This document shows positions 12,380 through 23,316 of a stretch of DNA of 60,000 bases, in pieces; the stretch's first letter is position 1, and every line of letters begins with the position of its first letter. The stretch spans positions 17,860,143-17,920,142 of the forward strand of contig NC_087063.1 in NCBI RefSeq assembly GCF_963678635.1. The letters are read 5' to 3'. Source of the DNA: Symsagittifera roscoffensis (Eukaryota; Xenacoelomorpha; Acoela; Convolutidae). The notes beneath the pieces are model-generated. The model saw only the letters and a list, made by a program, of their open reading frames with translations, was not told where the DNA came from and did no database searches. Both the position numbers and the translations under genes were made by a program.

Positions 12380-12389
12380 GGTCGCACCA
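12380..12389 (-). promoter_or_regulatory. Candidate primer binding site
   Basis: On the minus strand TGGTGCGACC starts with TGG, as expected for pairing with a tRNA ending in CCA. It lies two bases after a candidate LTR end in CA. The tRNA is not identified. Confidence 0.4.
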
Positions 12390-12391
12390 GA

Positions 12392-12691
12392 TGAGTTAAT
12401 ATGTCATTTAGTAAACTCATAGAGTAATTTCAGATAAAGTACACCGTCTGCTCGTCGCGCTATCTTATTTTCGGCCGGATAGATTCGTGCAACTTCTTGT
12501 CTAATACCAATCTTAATCTTACTCTTATATCTACTAGTCTCAGGGTGTTTAACTAGTCTCTGCTAGGCTCAATAGATCTAGAGTATACTGGCTTATTGCG
12601 ATTGCTGAAGTTCTCTTGGAGAGGCAACTAATTTCTAAGTTAAATTCAAATCTCTCTGGTGCTGAAATTACAAGTAATTTCAGCACTTACA
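12392..12691 (-). repeat. Candidate 5' LTR (about 300 bp)
   Basis: On the minus strand this stretch begins TGTAAGTGCTGAAATTAC and ends in CA two bases before the candidate primer site. It has a TATA-like word (ATATAAGAG, about 12523-12531). The partner LTR would be left of the window, so the boundaries cannot be tested by comparison here. Confidence 0.4.
12659..12686. repeat. Perfect 13-bp inverted repeat near the LTR start
   Basis: gtgctgaaattac and its exact reverse complement are separated by two bases. It lies at the outer edge of the candidate LTR, where integrase-recognised ends would be. Confidence 0.9.
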
Positions 12692-14019
12692 AATAAGTGG
12701 GTTGTTAGTTAGATGGAATATGATTGGTTAGCATTCAATATTTTATAGAGATAAAATATCAGAATAATATCCTATAATAAACTCTAGTTTAGATCTGTTT
12801 CCAATAAGATGTTCAAAGCTGAGTAATAAGCAAAACTGTAAGGTTTAAAATTCAAAAGCATTGACAAACAGGTGATTTCGCAGCTCGACCTGGCGTCATC
12901 AGAAGAAAACCGCTAAGATGACCTTGGTCCAGGAAAACCGGTCCTTGATACAATGTTTGATTGAATTGAGGAGTGCTCATACCTAAGTTCAAGACTAAGT
13001 TTAAACAAACCTGAGATTGAAACTAATTTTTTGGACGACAACGGAAAGATCACGAATGATTAGAATATTCCAGAAACTACTAACTGAAGTACTAGCTGAA
13101 GTGCTATCCGGCAATCCATACGGTAGTCTAGGATGCTCATACTTTGATTAATTAATCAGATGTCTTCAAAGCGTCATGCTCGAAAGATTGCACGAAGCGC
13201 AACTTGGCTAATTTGTCTCAGTGAATTTAGCTTCGAAACATCCGGTACGCGAAGATAAAAGAAAAATTACAAGTACATAGTACCAACTGCAACAAGTGCG
13301 TAAAAACAGACAAAACTTTACACCAATAAAAAGAGTTCAGACCTCACAGTACTACAAATGGTAGTCGAATTCAGCAAAGAAAAGGAACTAATTTTACAGG
13401 GCCGCTACTTAAAATATATTTAAAAATATGATCCGTTACCGTCAATTTTTCAAAACTTCCATTGGCTCAAATAACCTCTCGTGCTTGCCTCTTCAGAAAC
13501 GGTAAAATGCTTCGTGGTGATTGTACAACCTCACATGGAAAACAGCAAACGATAAGGGCCGATCAAAGATTCCGCCAAAAATTCAAAATTGATCTCATTG
13601 AGTCCAGTGGGTGATCATCGTGTTTCTGGCCTTGCGGAACGTTTATTTAGATTGCGTTGAACAGCTGCTTGCCATGGCAAATAAATAACTTAGATACCAT
13701 TTGGATTGAGCTTTTTCAAAATATTTTAAGAGTCTGATAACAGTCACCAAAAATCCCTTATTCGTAACATCTTTGAAGCTTTACTATGACTTCTAAATTA
13801 TATTGGAAAATATTATATTGGAGCCATATATGAAGATTGCATTTTTTGGCCAACCCGGGCATCATCTCTTTAAGTTACCTTTTAGTCAGTTAATTTCAGT
13901 TAAACTCAACCCTTCAAATCTTGTTCAGCTAAGTCATTTAGTATCACAATTTAACTTTCCTAACCCAGTCGACCAGTTGTCCAGCTGTGGAACAATAATC
14001 GAACTCTCTTAAAATTTAG
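12692..14019. other. No gene recognised; SLC13 upstream intron or flank
   Basis: No further SLC13 exon and no other gene is seen. A 69-codon plus-strand frame at 13803-14012 shows no family resemblance and ends right before the acceptor of the next exon. About two thirds of the transporter must be encoded further left, beyond the retroelement, or be missing. Confidence 0.5.
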
Positions 14020-14192
14020 GGACACAGTCCAGAAAAAGATGTCGTGGAGTGTTCTGTTCCTAATTGGGGGAGGGTTCGCCATGGCCTCTGGAGTTCAGAG
14101 CTCAGGACTGGACACAGTGGTCATGAATGCGCTCAAACATCTAGATGGCATTCCCCCGTTCTTCTTACTGCTCATTATCGTGTGTGTAGTAG
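14020..14192 (+). CDS. SLC13 family transporter, internal exon
   Basis: SLC13 proteins carry dicarboxylates, citrate or sulfate across membranes, usually with sodium. This exon encodes 57 residues including KMSWSVLFLIGGGFAMASG, the family's conserved Trp and Gly-rich stretch that opens the C-terminal half of the fold, followed by a hydrophobic membrane segment (PPFFLLLIIVCVV). The acceptor is tttag before 14020; the donor AG|GTAAGG is at 14192/14193. The exon starts with the third base of a codon and ends after the first base of a Gly codon, completed exactly by the next exon. Frame and splice sites show no damage. The ATG at 14039 is internal, not a start. Confidence 0.92.
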
Positions 14193-14535
14193 GTAAGGAT
14201 CATAAAAGTACCAAGAATTGAACTGGTTGATCACTGCCAAATTACTCGGTACAAAAAGTAATATTAAAATATCTCGAATAAAATCTTTTGAATGATTATA
14301 ACTCGGTACAAAAAGTAATATTAAAATATCTCGAATAAAAACTTTTTAATGATTATAACTTGTCTATAACCAAAGGATATGATTGTGTGTATTGCTATGG
14401 GCAAAATAATCGAGGTTTTATACCGGAAATTACATTGGAAATTACAAACTAAAAAAAAGACGGCAAAACTAAAAACTAACAAGTTATCAATATTTAAGTC
14501 AATTGAATTAGCAGCTAATTAAGTTAATATTGCAG
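14193..14535 (+). other. SLC13 intron with a 57-bp tandem duplication
   Basis: A GT-AG intron. Between 14244 and about 14358 a 57-bp unit beginning actcggtacaaaaagtaata occurs twice with few changes. No coding content. Confidence 0.85.
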
Positions 14536-14718
14536 GTTTCCTGACCGAGTTCACTTCGAACACCTCCACCGCGTCCATAGTGCAGCCGATCATGTCCAGT
14601 CTGTCGGGGGCACTTGGGGTGAACCCCCTGCTCCTCATGGTCCCCACCACAGTGGCATGCTCCTTCGCATTCTGCTTCCCAGTGGCCACACCACCCAACG
14701 CAATTGTATTCAGCGAAG
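14536..14718 (+). CDS. SLC13 family transporter, exon with SNT and signature motif
   Basis: This exon encodes 61 residues. TSNTSTASIVQPI contains the second SNT motif, which in the solved bacterial homologue VcINDY contributes to sodium and substrate binding. CSFAFCFPVATPPNAIV fits the sodium:sulfate symporter family signature exactly. The acceptor is ttgcag; the donor AAG|GTATGC is at 14718/14719. It starts with two bases completing a Gly codon and ends after the first base of a codon, so the next exon must start in the same phase. The terminal-exon copies at 21744 and in later units do so. No sign of decay. GC content is well above the surroundings. Confidence 0.95.
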
Positions 14719-14754
14719 GTATGCTAGCCATAAGATATAAATTACAAGAATTGG

Positions 14755-14917
14755 TTAATAAACGTCGTTCCGTTACTACTACGTTAGCTTTTTTCAAGTA
14801 GATTTATCATTAACAAAGGATAGTTACAACTGTTTCATATAAACCTCGTTCCGTTACCATTCCGTTAGCTTTTTTCAGTAGGTTTATCATTAACAAAAGA
14901 TAACTACAAATATGTCA
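14755..14917. repeat. 81-bp tandem duplication in SLC13 intron
   Basis: A unit with cgttccgtta, ttagcttttttca and tttatcattaacaaa occurs twice with an 81-bp period and moderate divergence, just inside the long last intron. Confidence 0.8.
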
Positions 14918-15054
14918 AGTTATAATTTTATATCAAATCTAATATAATTTTTTTTCAGTGAAGGTAGACAAAAAATTATTTCTCAAAGGGCGGATGGAGG
15001 AATATTTACACAAATAAAAACTAAAGCGGCTCTTCCCCCGGTTCGAGGTGCTCG

Positions 15055-15720
15055 GATTTTGTCTCGACTTTCTCGACCAAAACTTGGAATGTTTCAACTT
15101 TCTCGGCCGAATTTCGTTATTTTTCGACTTTCTCGACAAAGTTTCTTGAACCAACAAGAAAAATGTTCAATTGTGTTCGACCCAGTTCAGATATGTCTCG
15201 ACTTTCTCTACCAAAATTCGGTATGTTTCGACTCTCTCAATTTTCTCGACCGACATTTTTTAAAACTTTGGTTGTTCGATCCCGCATAGATTTGTTTCGA
15301 TTTTCTCGACATAAATTGGATATGTTTTGACTTTCTCGACCGACAATTTTAAAAAATTTGTTTCTTCGACCCAGCTTAGATAAGAACAATTTTTCTAAAC
15401 TTATTTTATCCACCTCCGATCCATTATGATCAATTAAAATCCATTTTTATTTTCAAAATAATCGATTTTGTTTGTAGAATTTGTTTCCACTTATTGCAGT
15501 TCTTTTAAATTATTTTCAAATAATTTTTAAAATTTTTTTTTTTGACCCCGCATAGACGTGTTTCAATTTTCTCGACCAAAAATGGGTGTACTTCAATTTT
15601 CTCGACCCGTGTTTCGACTTTATCGACTTATTTTTTGACTTTCTCGACCTATATTTTGACTTTCTCGAACTCTGTTTCGACTTTCTAGACCGAAATCGGG
15701 TATGTTTCTACTTTGTGCTC
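15055..15720. repeat. Degenerate minisatellite built on TTTCTCGACC
   Basis: The word cgactttctcgacc and variants recur irregularly, often followed by aaaattggtatgttt or by a cgacccagntnaga word. Spacing varies, with clusters at 15055-15380 and 15545-15705 separated by an AT-rich gap. It lies in the SLC13 long intron. A Ser/Leu/Phe-rich reading across it is a by-product of the repeat. Confidence 0.75.
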
Positions 15721-15959
15721 AGTTTAAAATTTGTTTCTCGTAATTTCAGCCGCAAAACTGCACTTGCTCGACTTTCAAAGTCCAGCACCTCGATCCGGGC
15801 TCCATCTTCATCAATGTGAAAAACATAATCAACATACACTGGATCGTAATATCCTCCGCGTTTATTCTTCGCGTTCAGAGAGCCCACGGGCAAAAAGAGT
15901 TACGAAAATCAGAAGATTTTTCCGTCCTAATTGCATTTTTTGGTACTACTTATGCATGA

Positions 15960-17194
15960 TATTATGGTCAGGTGAAAAAAAATTGATATGAGGAATGATT
16001 AACATATGCGTTCAGATTTCTTTATTTTTCATCTTGCATAAATTAGATATTCCCCCATTGATAATTTTTAAGCTAGTGAATTCTGGCTGGTTAATCCACG
16101 TTTTAATATCCACTGTCTTTCTTTTTTTAATATCAACGTTACACTAGAAATTAAGACACGTGCATATTTCCACATGGCGCTGTCACAAATTGAATCCAGC
16201 TAACGCGGCCTAGAATTTTTTGGAACGGCCCATCACAGGAACCATTGGTACAATGGGAGGACAAGGTCCAAAAAACATAGCTGGTGGTGATAGCGAAGGA
16301 GGAAACGAGCATGAGTGATCTATTGATAGAGAATGTTTTACCGGAAAACACGTATCCAACGTCTGAACAACAGAAGATCAGCCAATGAGAACGGAAAGGA
16401 AAGGCAGAAACGTAGCGGCGTTAACTGCATGCATGGAGGGACAAAGGAAGCCGCCGAGCGAATGTTGAGAGCATAAAAATTGAAGGAAGCACCCGGGGTG
16501 AAGTAGATAAACGGCTGCAATTGAAGTTATTTTATCCCTGGAAAATCTAGGTCGAGGATATATTTACCAGAATTATCGGCATCGAAAAATTATCCAAATC
16601 AAAAGTATTGAAATGTTCAAATTGGCATCGGATGCACTCATGAAGGAACCGATCGAAACCAGTAGAAGATTCCCGCTACTTGAAAAAAAATGTTTGAAAT
16701 TTTGGGACCATTTTTTGCAGACCCGAATGACTTGACCCGGGGGTGCAACTTTGAACTAAAGGAAGAATCTGTCGTTTAAAGGAAAAATGGGCTCTTTGAT
16801 GTGTACAAAAGATCATGTACAAAAAAAATCAGCGGAGGCCTTTCAAAGTTTGGGAGAAATTTGTTCAAACCAGTGAGACGCACCTAGGCAAAATGGGGAA
16901 AACATAAACCGAAAACCGGTAAACGGAGTAAATGGGGAAAAATAAACAAGTTTAAAAAATGAGTAAAAATTACTGACAAAATATATCACATTTTTGGTAA
17001 TCCATCAAAATCGAACCACAGAGAATACTATTGAGCAAAAATTTTTGTCTCTAATAATTGTTGAGACCGAGGGATTGAGTGCATGAAGTTTGACAATACA
17101 AAACAAAAATTATCAGGATTTTTGAAGAGAAAAACGAGGAAGAAGACTTTGTAGTGTTTTCTATTAGGATTGTATGGGACAGGGCTGGTGATGA
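15960..17194 (+). pseudogene. Decayed reading frames, unrecognised
   Basis: Plus-strand open pieces change frame repeatedly: MSDLLIENVLPENTYPTSEQ at about 16311, MFKLASDALMKEPIETSRRF at about 16613, and FADPNDLTRGCNFELKEES from about 16716. Base composition is less AT-rich than nearby. They look like one gene broken by frameshifts. I do not recognise the protein. Confidence 0.4.
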
Positions 17195-17488
17195 AAGTCA
17201 AAAAGATCCGAAGGAACTACGGCCAAACCAAACTTACTGGCTTTTGAAAATATACCAGTAGAAATTCAAAGCAATTTTTATAACGCGACAAATGATAAAA
17301 TTAATAAAACTGGTTACATGTTTGTGAATGGGGAGTTGGAAGGTTGGTTAACCAAGGGCGCGGAATTTTTCATCACGGAAAGAGGACAACGAGACAACTT
17401 CAGAAACTTGGACAACTTGGGAAACGAAGATCTAAAACCAGGGTTCAATTTTCACCAGTACAACGTAAACATACTGAACATAATTTGA
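17195..17488 (+). pseudogene. Open stretch of about 97 codons, unrecognised
   Basis: Open from the stop at 17192-17194 to the TGA at 17486-17488. It is polar and protein-like, with MFVNGELEGWLTKGAEFFI and NLGNEDLKPGFNF. It has an ATG only in its middle, so it reads as the interior of a broken gene. No family is recognised. Confidence 0.4.
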
Positions 17489-18910
17489 GAGACATATTTT
17501 GAGAGACACACATATTTTGAGAGTCATATTTTGGGAGACATAAGAGAGTCCTCGTCCATGTGTTGCCAAATGTCGAAGAAACAATCGATATTTTGTTAAA
17601 TGAAAGACATAACGTAAAGAGGATTTGCTTTATCCTGTCAACTACGCCATATATTCCACGGGTTCGTCTACCACGAACACGTGGTCCACCACGAACCCAT
17701 GGGTCGTCTACCACAGGTTCATGTATTCATTGGAAACAGAAACTTACTTTAGCGTTCCAATTAATGAAAAAACTCGTGAAAAAATTTGTGCAAAATACCA
17801 TTTTTGCGCAAAAAAGCAAACAAGAATTAGGTGCGACACGTCAAAAAATTCCTCAGGCAGAATAACTATACATGAACGGGTTAAAACCCCATTCAAATTT
17901 GCCAAAATTTTTGACTGAGGCTATACTAAAGTAAAGCATGAAAAACTTTGAAGTTAGATGCACTATCGTGGGCAATGGCTTAGAACCTAAATTGTTAGTT
18001 TGGGACGCCATTCAAAATAATCACTGATAATAATGCTTTACTTGTGTCTTTGAACAAAAAAAAACCCAAAAACGACTCACTCGAGATTAGTCAGTTGGGT
18101 TGACAGGTTGGCTTGAAACTGCGAGATTGAACATATACCGAGAAAAATTATAGAGTTGATAAAACCCATAGAAACGGCAGCATAAAAACTCAGACTTGTA
18201 TAATGCATACGTGGTTCCTCATGTGAGTGCAACTAATTGTTTAATAGCATCGTCGGCTATTGAAAGGATGAGCTAACGAATTCTCAATATGACATCTTAA
18301 GCGACACAAAATCTGAATGCATTTTACGTAATTGGAAAGAATGCGAAGCGAAGAAACCTATCAACGCATTTCAAAAAGTAACCATTGAACAAAATTTGCA
18401 TTGAGAAACAACAACGTACAGAAGATTGCAAAAAATGCGAATTGAATTATCCGTTGGAGAAGACTGAAGAACTGATGAATCTTTCAATAACCCGGGACCC
18501 CTTCAATTTTTCGATGAGCCCGAGTTTTTTGATGCTGACTTTTGAACAAGCTTGACTATAGCAAAGGAAATACTGAACTGCATTAATGAAGCATTGAAAA
18601 TAATTTTTTATGTTGTTATCATTGATTTGAATTCTTTTTCCGGAATTACACCTAATAACTCCATACATCCAATGGCATCATTTTTATGGAGGGTAAGATG
18701 GTAGTGCCAATGCAGTTACGAGCACCGATAATGATGAGGTTGCTTAAAGACAATTCTGGGATGTTTCAAAAGAGAAACTTGCTAGAAACTACTTTAAGAT
18801 CGGTTCACTACAGTAAATTTTAAGGGGTGCAGCAAATTGGTTACGCATTTAAAATTAGTCAAAATGGAAAACAACGTAACGAAATTAAAACCTACGAAGG
18901 AATTTAATTA
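17489..18910 (+). pseudogene. Further decayed coding remnants with a hairpin
   Basis: Overlapping short frames at 17560-17918 include a Lys/Arg-rich one. An imperfect inverted repeat at 17660-17698 has outer arms gggttcgt/acgaaccc and an inner ccacg-aaca-cgtgg. At about 18485-18605 lies a first copy of the segment encoding DEPEFFD and a helix. No intact gene is present. Confidence 0.4.
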
Positions 18911-19096
18911 AGAACTAGAGTTAGATGTCCTATGACATTTGCTGCAAAATTTTTAGTTTGCGCTAATGAGGAACCAAAGTCAACCGGACTGGTTGTAACT
19001 TGTACGAGAACATTATGGGAAAGATTAATGGCGTGTTTTTTTCCAGAAAGCAAAACCTACGTTGAAAGAGGTGTCAAACAAAATTATACTTTTTGA
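18911..19096 (+). pseudogene. Possible SF3 helicase fragment
   Basis: A 61-codon open stretch ends in TGA at 19094. It reads FAAKFLVCANEEP, then TRTLWERLMACFFPES. SF3 (D5/parvovirus-type) replication helicases have a hydrophobic strand ending in Asn before Pro (sensor 1) and then an Arg ahead of a phenylalanine-rich strand; the layout and spacing here are similar. The preceding sequence continues in the same frame across one stop, with FKISQNGKQRNEIKTYEG. No convincing Walker A is visible upstream, although 18660-18730 is the expected place. If correct, this is a relic of a DNA virus, plasmid or virus-like transposon in the intron. It could also be an unrelated protein. Confidence 0.3.
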
Positions 19097-19374
19097 TCGG
19101 GAAACATTTCATCAATCGACCGAATGATCACGCTTTTTGACTCATTTTGGCAGAAAACCATATACAACATGACATACGGTCAGACAAAAAGCGTTGTATG
19201 AAAAATGGATTAAGAAAAATCCAGTTCTTTGATTAGGTAAAACAATAAAAGTGTTTCTCGGCGCGTTACTGGTGGATGAGTCGACAATAGAGACGTATGA
19301 AAGAGTTGAGCATTCCTCAGCACCAGAGCCGGAGGCAGACAAAAACGCCCAGAGCACGTCGGGAAAAAATTTGT
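19097..19374 (+). pseudogene. C-terminal remnant following the SF3-like fragment
   Basis: The plus strand reads RQKALYEKWIKKNPVL, a stop, then IKVFLGALLVDESTIETYER and an acidic tail ending at a TAG near 19375. It is probably the end of the same broken gene. Block R homology starts right after it. Confidence 0.35.
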
Positions 19375-21045
19375 AGGGCTTTTTACAAAGCGTTTGTCTG
19401 TGCTGAAGGCGCAACGAGAAGTTTTAAGCAATTTTTGGAAAAAACAAGATAGACTAAAGTCAGAAGCATACAGTCACAATATGGTTCCTTCAATTCTTTT
19501 CGATGAGCCCGAATTCTTTGACTTAAGAGCAGTCTTGACTATAGCAAACGAAGTACTGAAGTATATTATTGAAGCACTGAAAACAACGCACCTATAAAGT
19601 TGTTCGGGAAATAATCACACACTCACTTTAATTTTACACAAAGTGATTCACAGTTTGTATATACCAATAAATTAAGGTTCAAAAACAATGACCCCAGTTG
19701 TCACGGCAGTCAAAAATGCGAAAGAATCGGAACGACGTAACGTCGGCGATGAAAGCCACGGTTTAATGAATAATGAATAAACCGCCTAAGATCATTGCAG
19801 CGGGCAATACCCACGGACTGTTACTAAAACGATTTAGATCGACAGTTCCTCCGACGACTCTATGACAGTTGAAAGCCCGATTATAGCACGACCTGTTTTG
19901 GCGGAACCTGATACGGAGGAAAATTTTGAAAGCAAAGAAGCTCAAACTACGAGACGGTTGTAAAACATGTGGTGAACCGCATGAATGATAAAAAAAGTAC
20001 CTTACTCCTGCTCAGATGACCAAAGTGTTGTGCGCATGGAAACAGCGTTGTCAGGTCCTCAAATAGCCCAGGTATGCTCTCGTCAGCGGACGAGGTGGAA
20101 GAAGATGAGCAAGACAAAACTAGTGAGAGAGAACCATGCGCTAGGGAAGCCTAAGAAATGGATAAAAATGAATAGTTGGCAGAAACTAAGATAAGCGTGA
20201 TTCCTTCTACACCGAAGGGGGTAAAAGAGGAACAGTCAAGTACATCGTCAAGGGATGATGCGACTCATGTGAACGTGCACTGAGCGAAGCCCAGAAGAAG
20301 ATAAAAACAAAGTGCCGGTCAGAGCGCGCGTAGGGTTGTCGTCAAAGACAAAAAGCAGACTACGAGGGGAAGCAAATGTTGAGGAACAAAATTTTCAGAA
20401 AAAAGTTATCATTAGCCCGAAAAATGTACCGAGCCCGAAAAAAGGGAGTGTGGATAATTCTTATTTTGACAAGGAGAAACTTCTGTTTAACTGGAGGGAT
20501 GACTACAAAACAGGATGATATTCAGAGACTGGATGAGGACGTGTCGGGGTATTTTGCTGATATGTTGAACAAACTGCGTAAGATCATGAAGCGCACAAAA
20601 GGAGTGCCGTCGTTTACGGATGTTCAGTAAATTACAATGGGTATTTTCGACTGCCGTCTTTACACTATATGCTGAAAAGCCGAAAAAACCAGACACTAAA
20701 ATGATGGTAGATTATGTAAATGCGGAGTTACAAAGGACTCATGAAGCGATCGTGAGGCGAGAAAAATCTACTAAATTTACTAAATACGGATTAATGATTT
20801 CAGTACTACTAGGTTTCAGAAGGAAAATGATTGAACCTAATTTAACCTGCAGGTTAATTGAGACTTGATATTTTATATTACGTTATTGTAGTAAAATTGA
20901 TTGAAATTGTTATTAACACTGCGACTGTCAAGGGCAACGTTATTATAAACCGTACGTGTTGCAAGTAGCAAGTTTTTAGAAGCTGAATTCAAGCTGGTTC
21001 TCGTACTTTTATTATCATTTATACTCTAAAAAGAAGTACAAGGAC
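19375..21045 (+). repeat. Block R, first copy
   Basis: This 1.67-kb block recurs at 51785-53998 with high similarity. It holds broken frames on the plus strand: MVPSILFDEPEFFD (about 19482), a Ser/Glu-rich stretch near 19850, a CKTCGEPHE zinc-finger-like word near 19965, a basic stretch from 20312, DIQRLDEDVSGYFADML near 20516 and a 54-codon frame from 20704. At its right end an open frame containing KYKDMLLEMEMGKEPARK runs across the ATGC junction into unit U1 and ends about 21148. It resembles a decayed charged protein; I do not recognise it. Here the insertion site of the 530-bp element (between att and atc, 21013/21014) is empty. Confidence 0.85.
19480..19600 (+). repeat. DEPEFFD segment, second of three copies
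   Basis: A roughly 120-bp segment encoding an acidic word and a helix (LTIANEVLKYIIEALK) matches 18485-18605 (with LTIAKEILNCINEALK) and 51890-52010. The first copy is outside block R, so the segment was duplicated before R was. Confidence 0.75.
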
Positions 21046-21644
21046 ATGCTTCTAGAGATGGAGATGGGAAAGGAACCTGCGCGAAAAAGGCAATTTTTTG
21101 AATCAAAATGTTTCAAAAATTTCGCTGAGACAAAAAAAAATTATTCATAAAAATAATATCAATAAAATCATCAATAAAAATTATAATTATCATATTAATC
21201 ATAATATTAATCATAAAACATGATAAATAAAAAAATACTGATGATAAAATCTCAATAATATTTATCAGAAAAACAATATCAAAATAATAAACATAAAAGT
21301 AATCAGAATACTAGTCATAATAATCATGATTATAATGATAGAACCACAATTTGTTTTCAAACGAGTACTAGCTACAGAGTTATACTTAATCTAAACTACA
21401 GAAACAACTCTGCATTGTATTGGAAAACAAGGCGCCGAGCACGGCATGTTTTCAGGTTTCTCTTGCAATTTTGGCCTGTTTTTTGTCCTTTTTTAAATTA
21501 AACTTCGTCTGCGGTACACATAAGTTCAAAAAAAGCAATATACGGTCTTTATAGTGTTTTAGGACATCTGCGAAAACCTATAAAAAATCGAGAAAAAGAG
21601 TTCCCACTCTACTGAATTTTTTTTTGCCATAAGCGGTTTTTATA

Positions 21645-21702
21645 AAAGCTTTAGACTGACCATTGGTTAATAATTAATAAGCAATGGTCAGTCTAAAGCT
21701 TT
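21645..21702. repeat. 58-bp hairpin before SLC13 terminal exon, copy 1
   Basis: Perfect 21-bp arms (aaagctttagactgaccattg and its reverse complement) around a 16-base AT loop. It ends 41 bases before the first base of the terminal exon, in the branch-point region of the intron. Present in all five exon-bearing units. Confidence 0.97.
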
Positions 21703-21743
21703 GTATAGATAGCTAGCTCTGAGAGATTTGACCTTCGTTTCAG

Positions 21744-21877
21744 GTACCCTGCGTGTGCGTGACATGGTCAAGTGTGGATTCTTGTTGAATATTCTTTGCT
21801 TCACAGTTGCAACTTGTTGGGCATTCACTTGGGGAAATGTCGTGTTTTCTATGCACCAGCCGCTTGAAACTTCATGA
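21744..21877 (+). CDS. SLC13 terminal exon, copy 1 (intact)
   Basis: The acceptor tttcag is followed by two bases that complete the Gly codon left by exon 14536-14718, giving NAIVFSEG then TLRVRDMVKCGFLLNI. This matches the end of SLC13 proteins, where a Gly-x-Leu-x-x-x-Asp-Met stretch leads into the last membrane helix and a Trp-Gly (here FTWGNVVF). It has 43 codons to a TGA at 21875-21877. The last intron would be 7.0 kb. No stop or frame change. The nearest AATAAA downstream is at 22752. This is the copy nearest the gene. It differs from copies 2-4 by Leu instead of Phe after CGF. Confidence 0.93.
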
Positions 21878-22839
21878 AACAAAAACAATCAAAACAAAAC
21901 TCTAAAGAGTATACATTCATTGCAAGGGACTTTATAATGAATAATCAGATATCGTATAAATTAGTCAGATAAGCAAAAATATATATCGTATCAACAAAAA
22001 TTTTGAATGTACTGCAGCTTTTTGAATAGTTGACTGAGATCTGATTTTATATCTCCCAAATCCATCAATTTCTGATATCTTCAAAAAATAATATTGAAAA
22101 ATCTTGCTAAATCTTGAAAAACATCTCAGCTGTCTTGAAAATTTTTTCAAGATGACTGGACATGAAAATACCAAATGTGCTCCTTAAGGTTCCATGCTTT
22201 TGGTTTTATAGTTTTGCCGAAGTTTTTGTTATCACGATTCTGGAATCTACACTCATATCTTTTACATATGTTAGAGGATTGCAGGGCTACACAGCCAAGG
22301 AAAAACTTGACACTTTCTGCTAGAAACTTAAGAGTCCAAGTCAATCCTGGACTTCCTGGCAGGAGCCATTCAGGAACCCTGCCACGAAGACTCAGATAAA
22401 AAAAACGTGAAAACCAAGTCTGGACACCAGCCAGTACCCTTCTAAGAAACCCAGGAAATCAGCAGTTTTAATTACCTAAGCCTTTTGTTATTTTTTAGTA
22501 AAGCTACAATTTATTTTTGTGCTTGAGCAAGGATTGTTAGAAAGCAAAAAAGCAAAAATTCCAGAACGAACTTTTGACTAAAAGAACCAAATTTTATTAT
22601 TGTTTTTTTTGCTTTCAAAGAGCAAGTTAAACCAAAACATGACAGAAAATAATTCCACAGTTTTCAATTTTTTGATGTATAATTTTTAGCCCCATAGAAA
22701 AGCTTATGTTTTTATCATAAAGCTGTGTAAAACTCAAGCTTTAACTTTTTCAATAAACCTACAAAAGCGTTTTATTTGCAGAAAATTTGCCACTTGACTT
22801 GAGGGCTTTTCTGATTGAGAACACCCCAAATTGCGTTGT

Positions 22840-23316
22840 TGTTCTGACCTTCGAACAAAGTGCGGAAAAATTATGCTTGGATCGGTTACGATCGGTTATT
22901 TATTCTGTCGATTTTCGAATTCTTAACTGAGCTTTTTTGAAGAAATCTTGTAAAAAATTTTATTGTCTGGAGCTCAAATTTAAAGAAATTGCACTTGCAA
23001 TCATTTTTTGTAGAGCTAATGGGGTTTGAAATTATTGATTCGACCAACTGGAGAAATTTAAGGCGCGATGTATTGCAATCTTGTGACCCGCGTAAGCAGC
23101 GAATTTTTGAGCTGAATTGAGGCAAGTCATTCGCTCTTAAAAATTGGATTAGACCTGCTAAACACATTCCTTTTTAGTTTACTTTAGCGGAGAAAAAGAA
23201 AAAAAAACATGATTTTTTTTTAAAAAAAATTCGTCTTTTTTTCAACCATAGAGTTTTTGATTTAAGTGTATTCGGAAACATTCAGGAGTTTGCCGTGATA
23301 TACGAGCAGTCTTGTT
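22840..23316 (+). mobile_element. Old copy of the hairpin element inside U1
   Basis: Aligns by eye with the 530-bp element at 53436: a start resembling ttccgactttcg (here ttctgaccttcg), the shared middle words gagctcaaattt and aattttattgtct, and an end gaaacattcagg followed by atacgagcagtcttgtt. Stem bases of the 3' hairpin have changed (cagg-agtttgc-cgtg). The same copy recurs in U3, U5, U6 and U7, so it inserted before the array grew. Confidence 0.65.

Larger units (their letters stand above)
1..12691 (-). mobile_element. Decayed Ty3/gypsy-type LTR retroelement, 3' end outside window
   Basis: Reading right to left, the minus strand shows a candidate LTR, primer site, leader, gag with CCHC knuckle, aspartic protease, reverse transcriptase, RNase H, integrase and then a region in the env position. 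The order protease-RT-RNase H-integrase is that of Ty3/gypsy elements and vertebrate-type retroviruses, not of Ty1/copia. Every domain is interrupted by stops or frameshifts, so this copy cannot make a working polyprotein. The left end runs out of the window before any 3' LTR, so the element is at least 12.7 kb, long for the class. It lies upstream of the SLC13 exons and in opposite orientation, possibly inside an upstream intron of that gene. Confidence 0.9.

Noticed and set aside
15747-15959. Candidate SLC13 last exon with HLDPGSIF and a hydrophobic run after a good acceptor
   Set aside because: The acceptor at 15749 gives a frame unlike SLC13, and the hydrophobic frame needs a weak acceptor. 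The exon at 21744 matches the family end far better and in the right phase.
21688-21888. Minus-strand 66-codon frame repeated in the units
   Set aside because: It is the antisense shadow of the SLC13 terminal exon.
22147-22399. Overlapping frames on both strands in every long unit (GC-richer stretch)
   Set aside because: Divergence between U1 and U7 here is similar to that of flanking non-coding sequence. No domain recognised. More likely the 3' untranslated flank.
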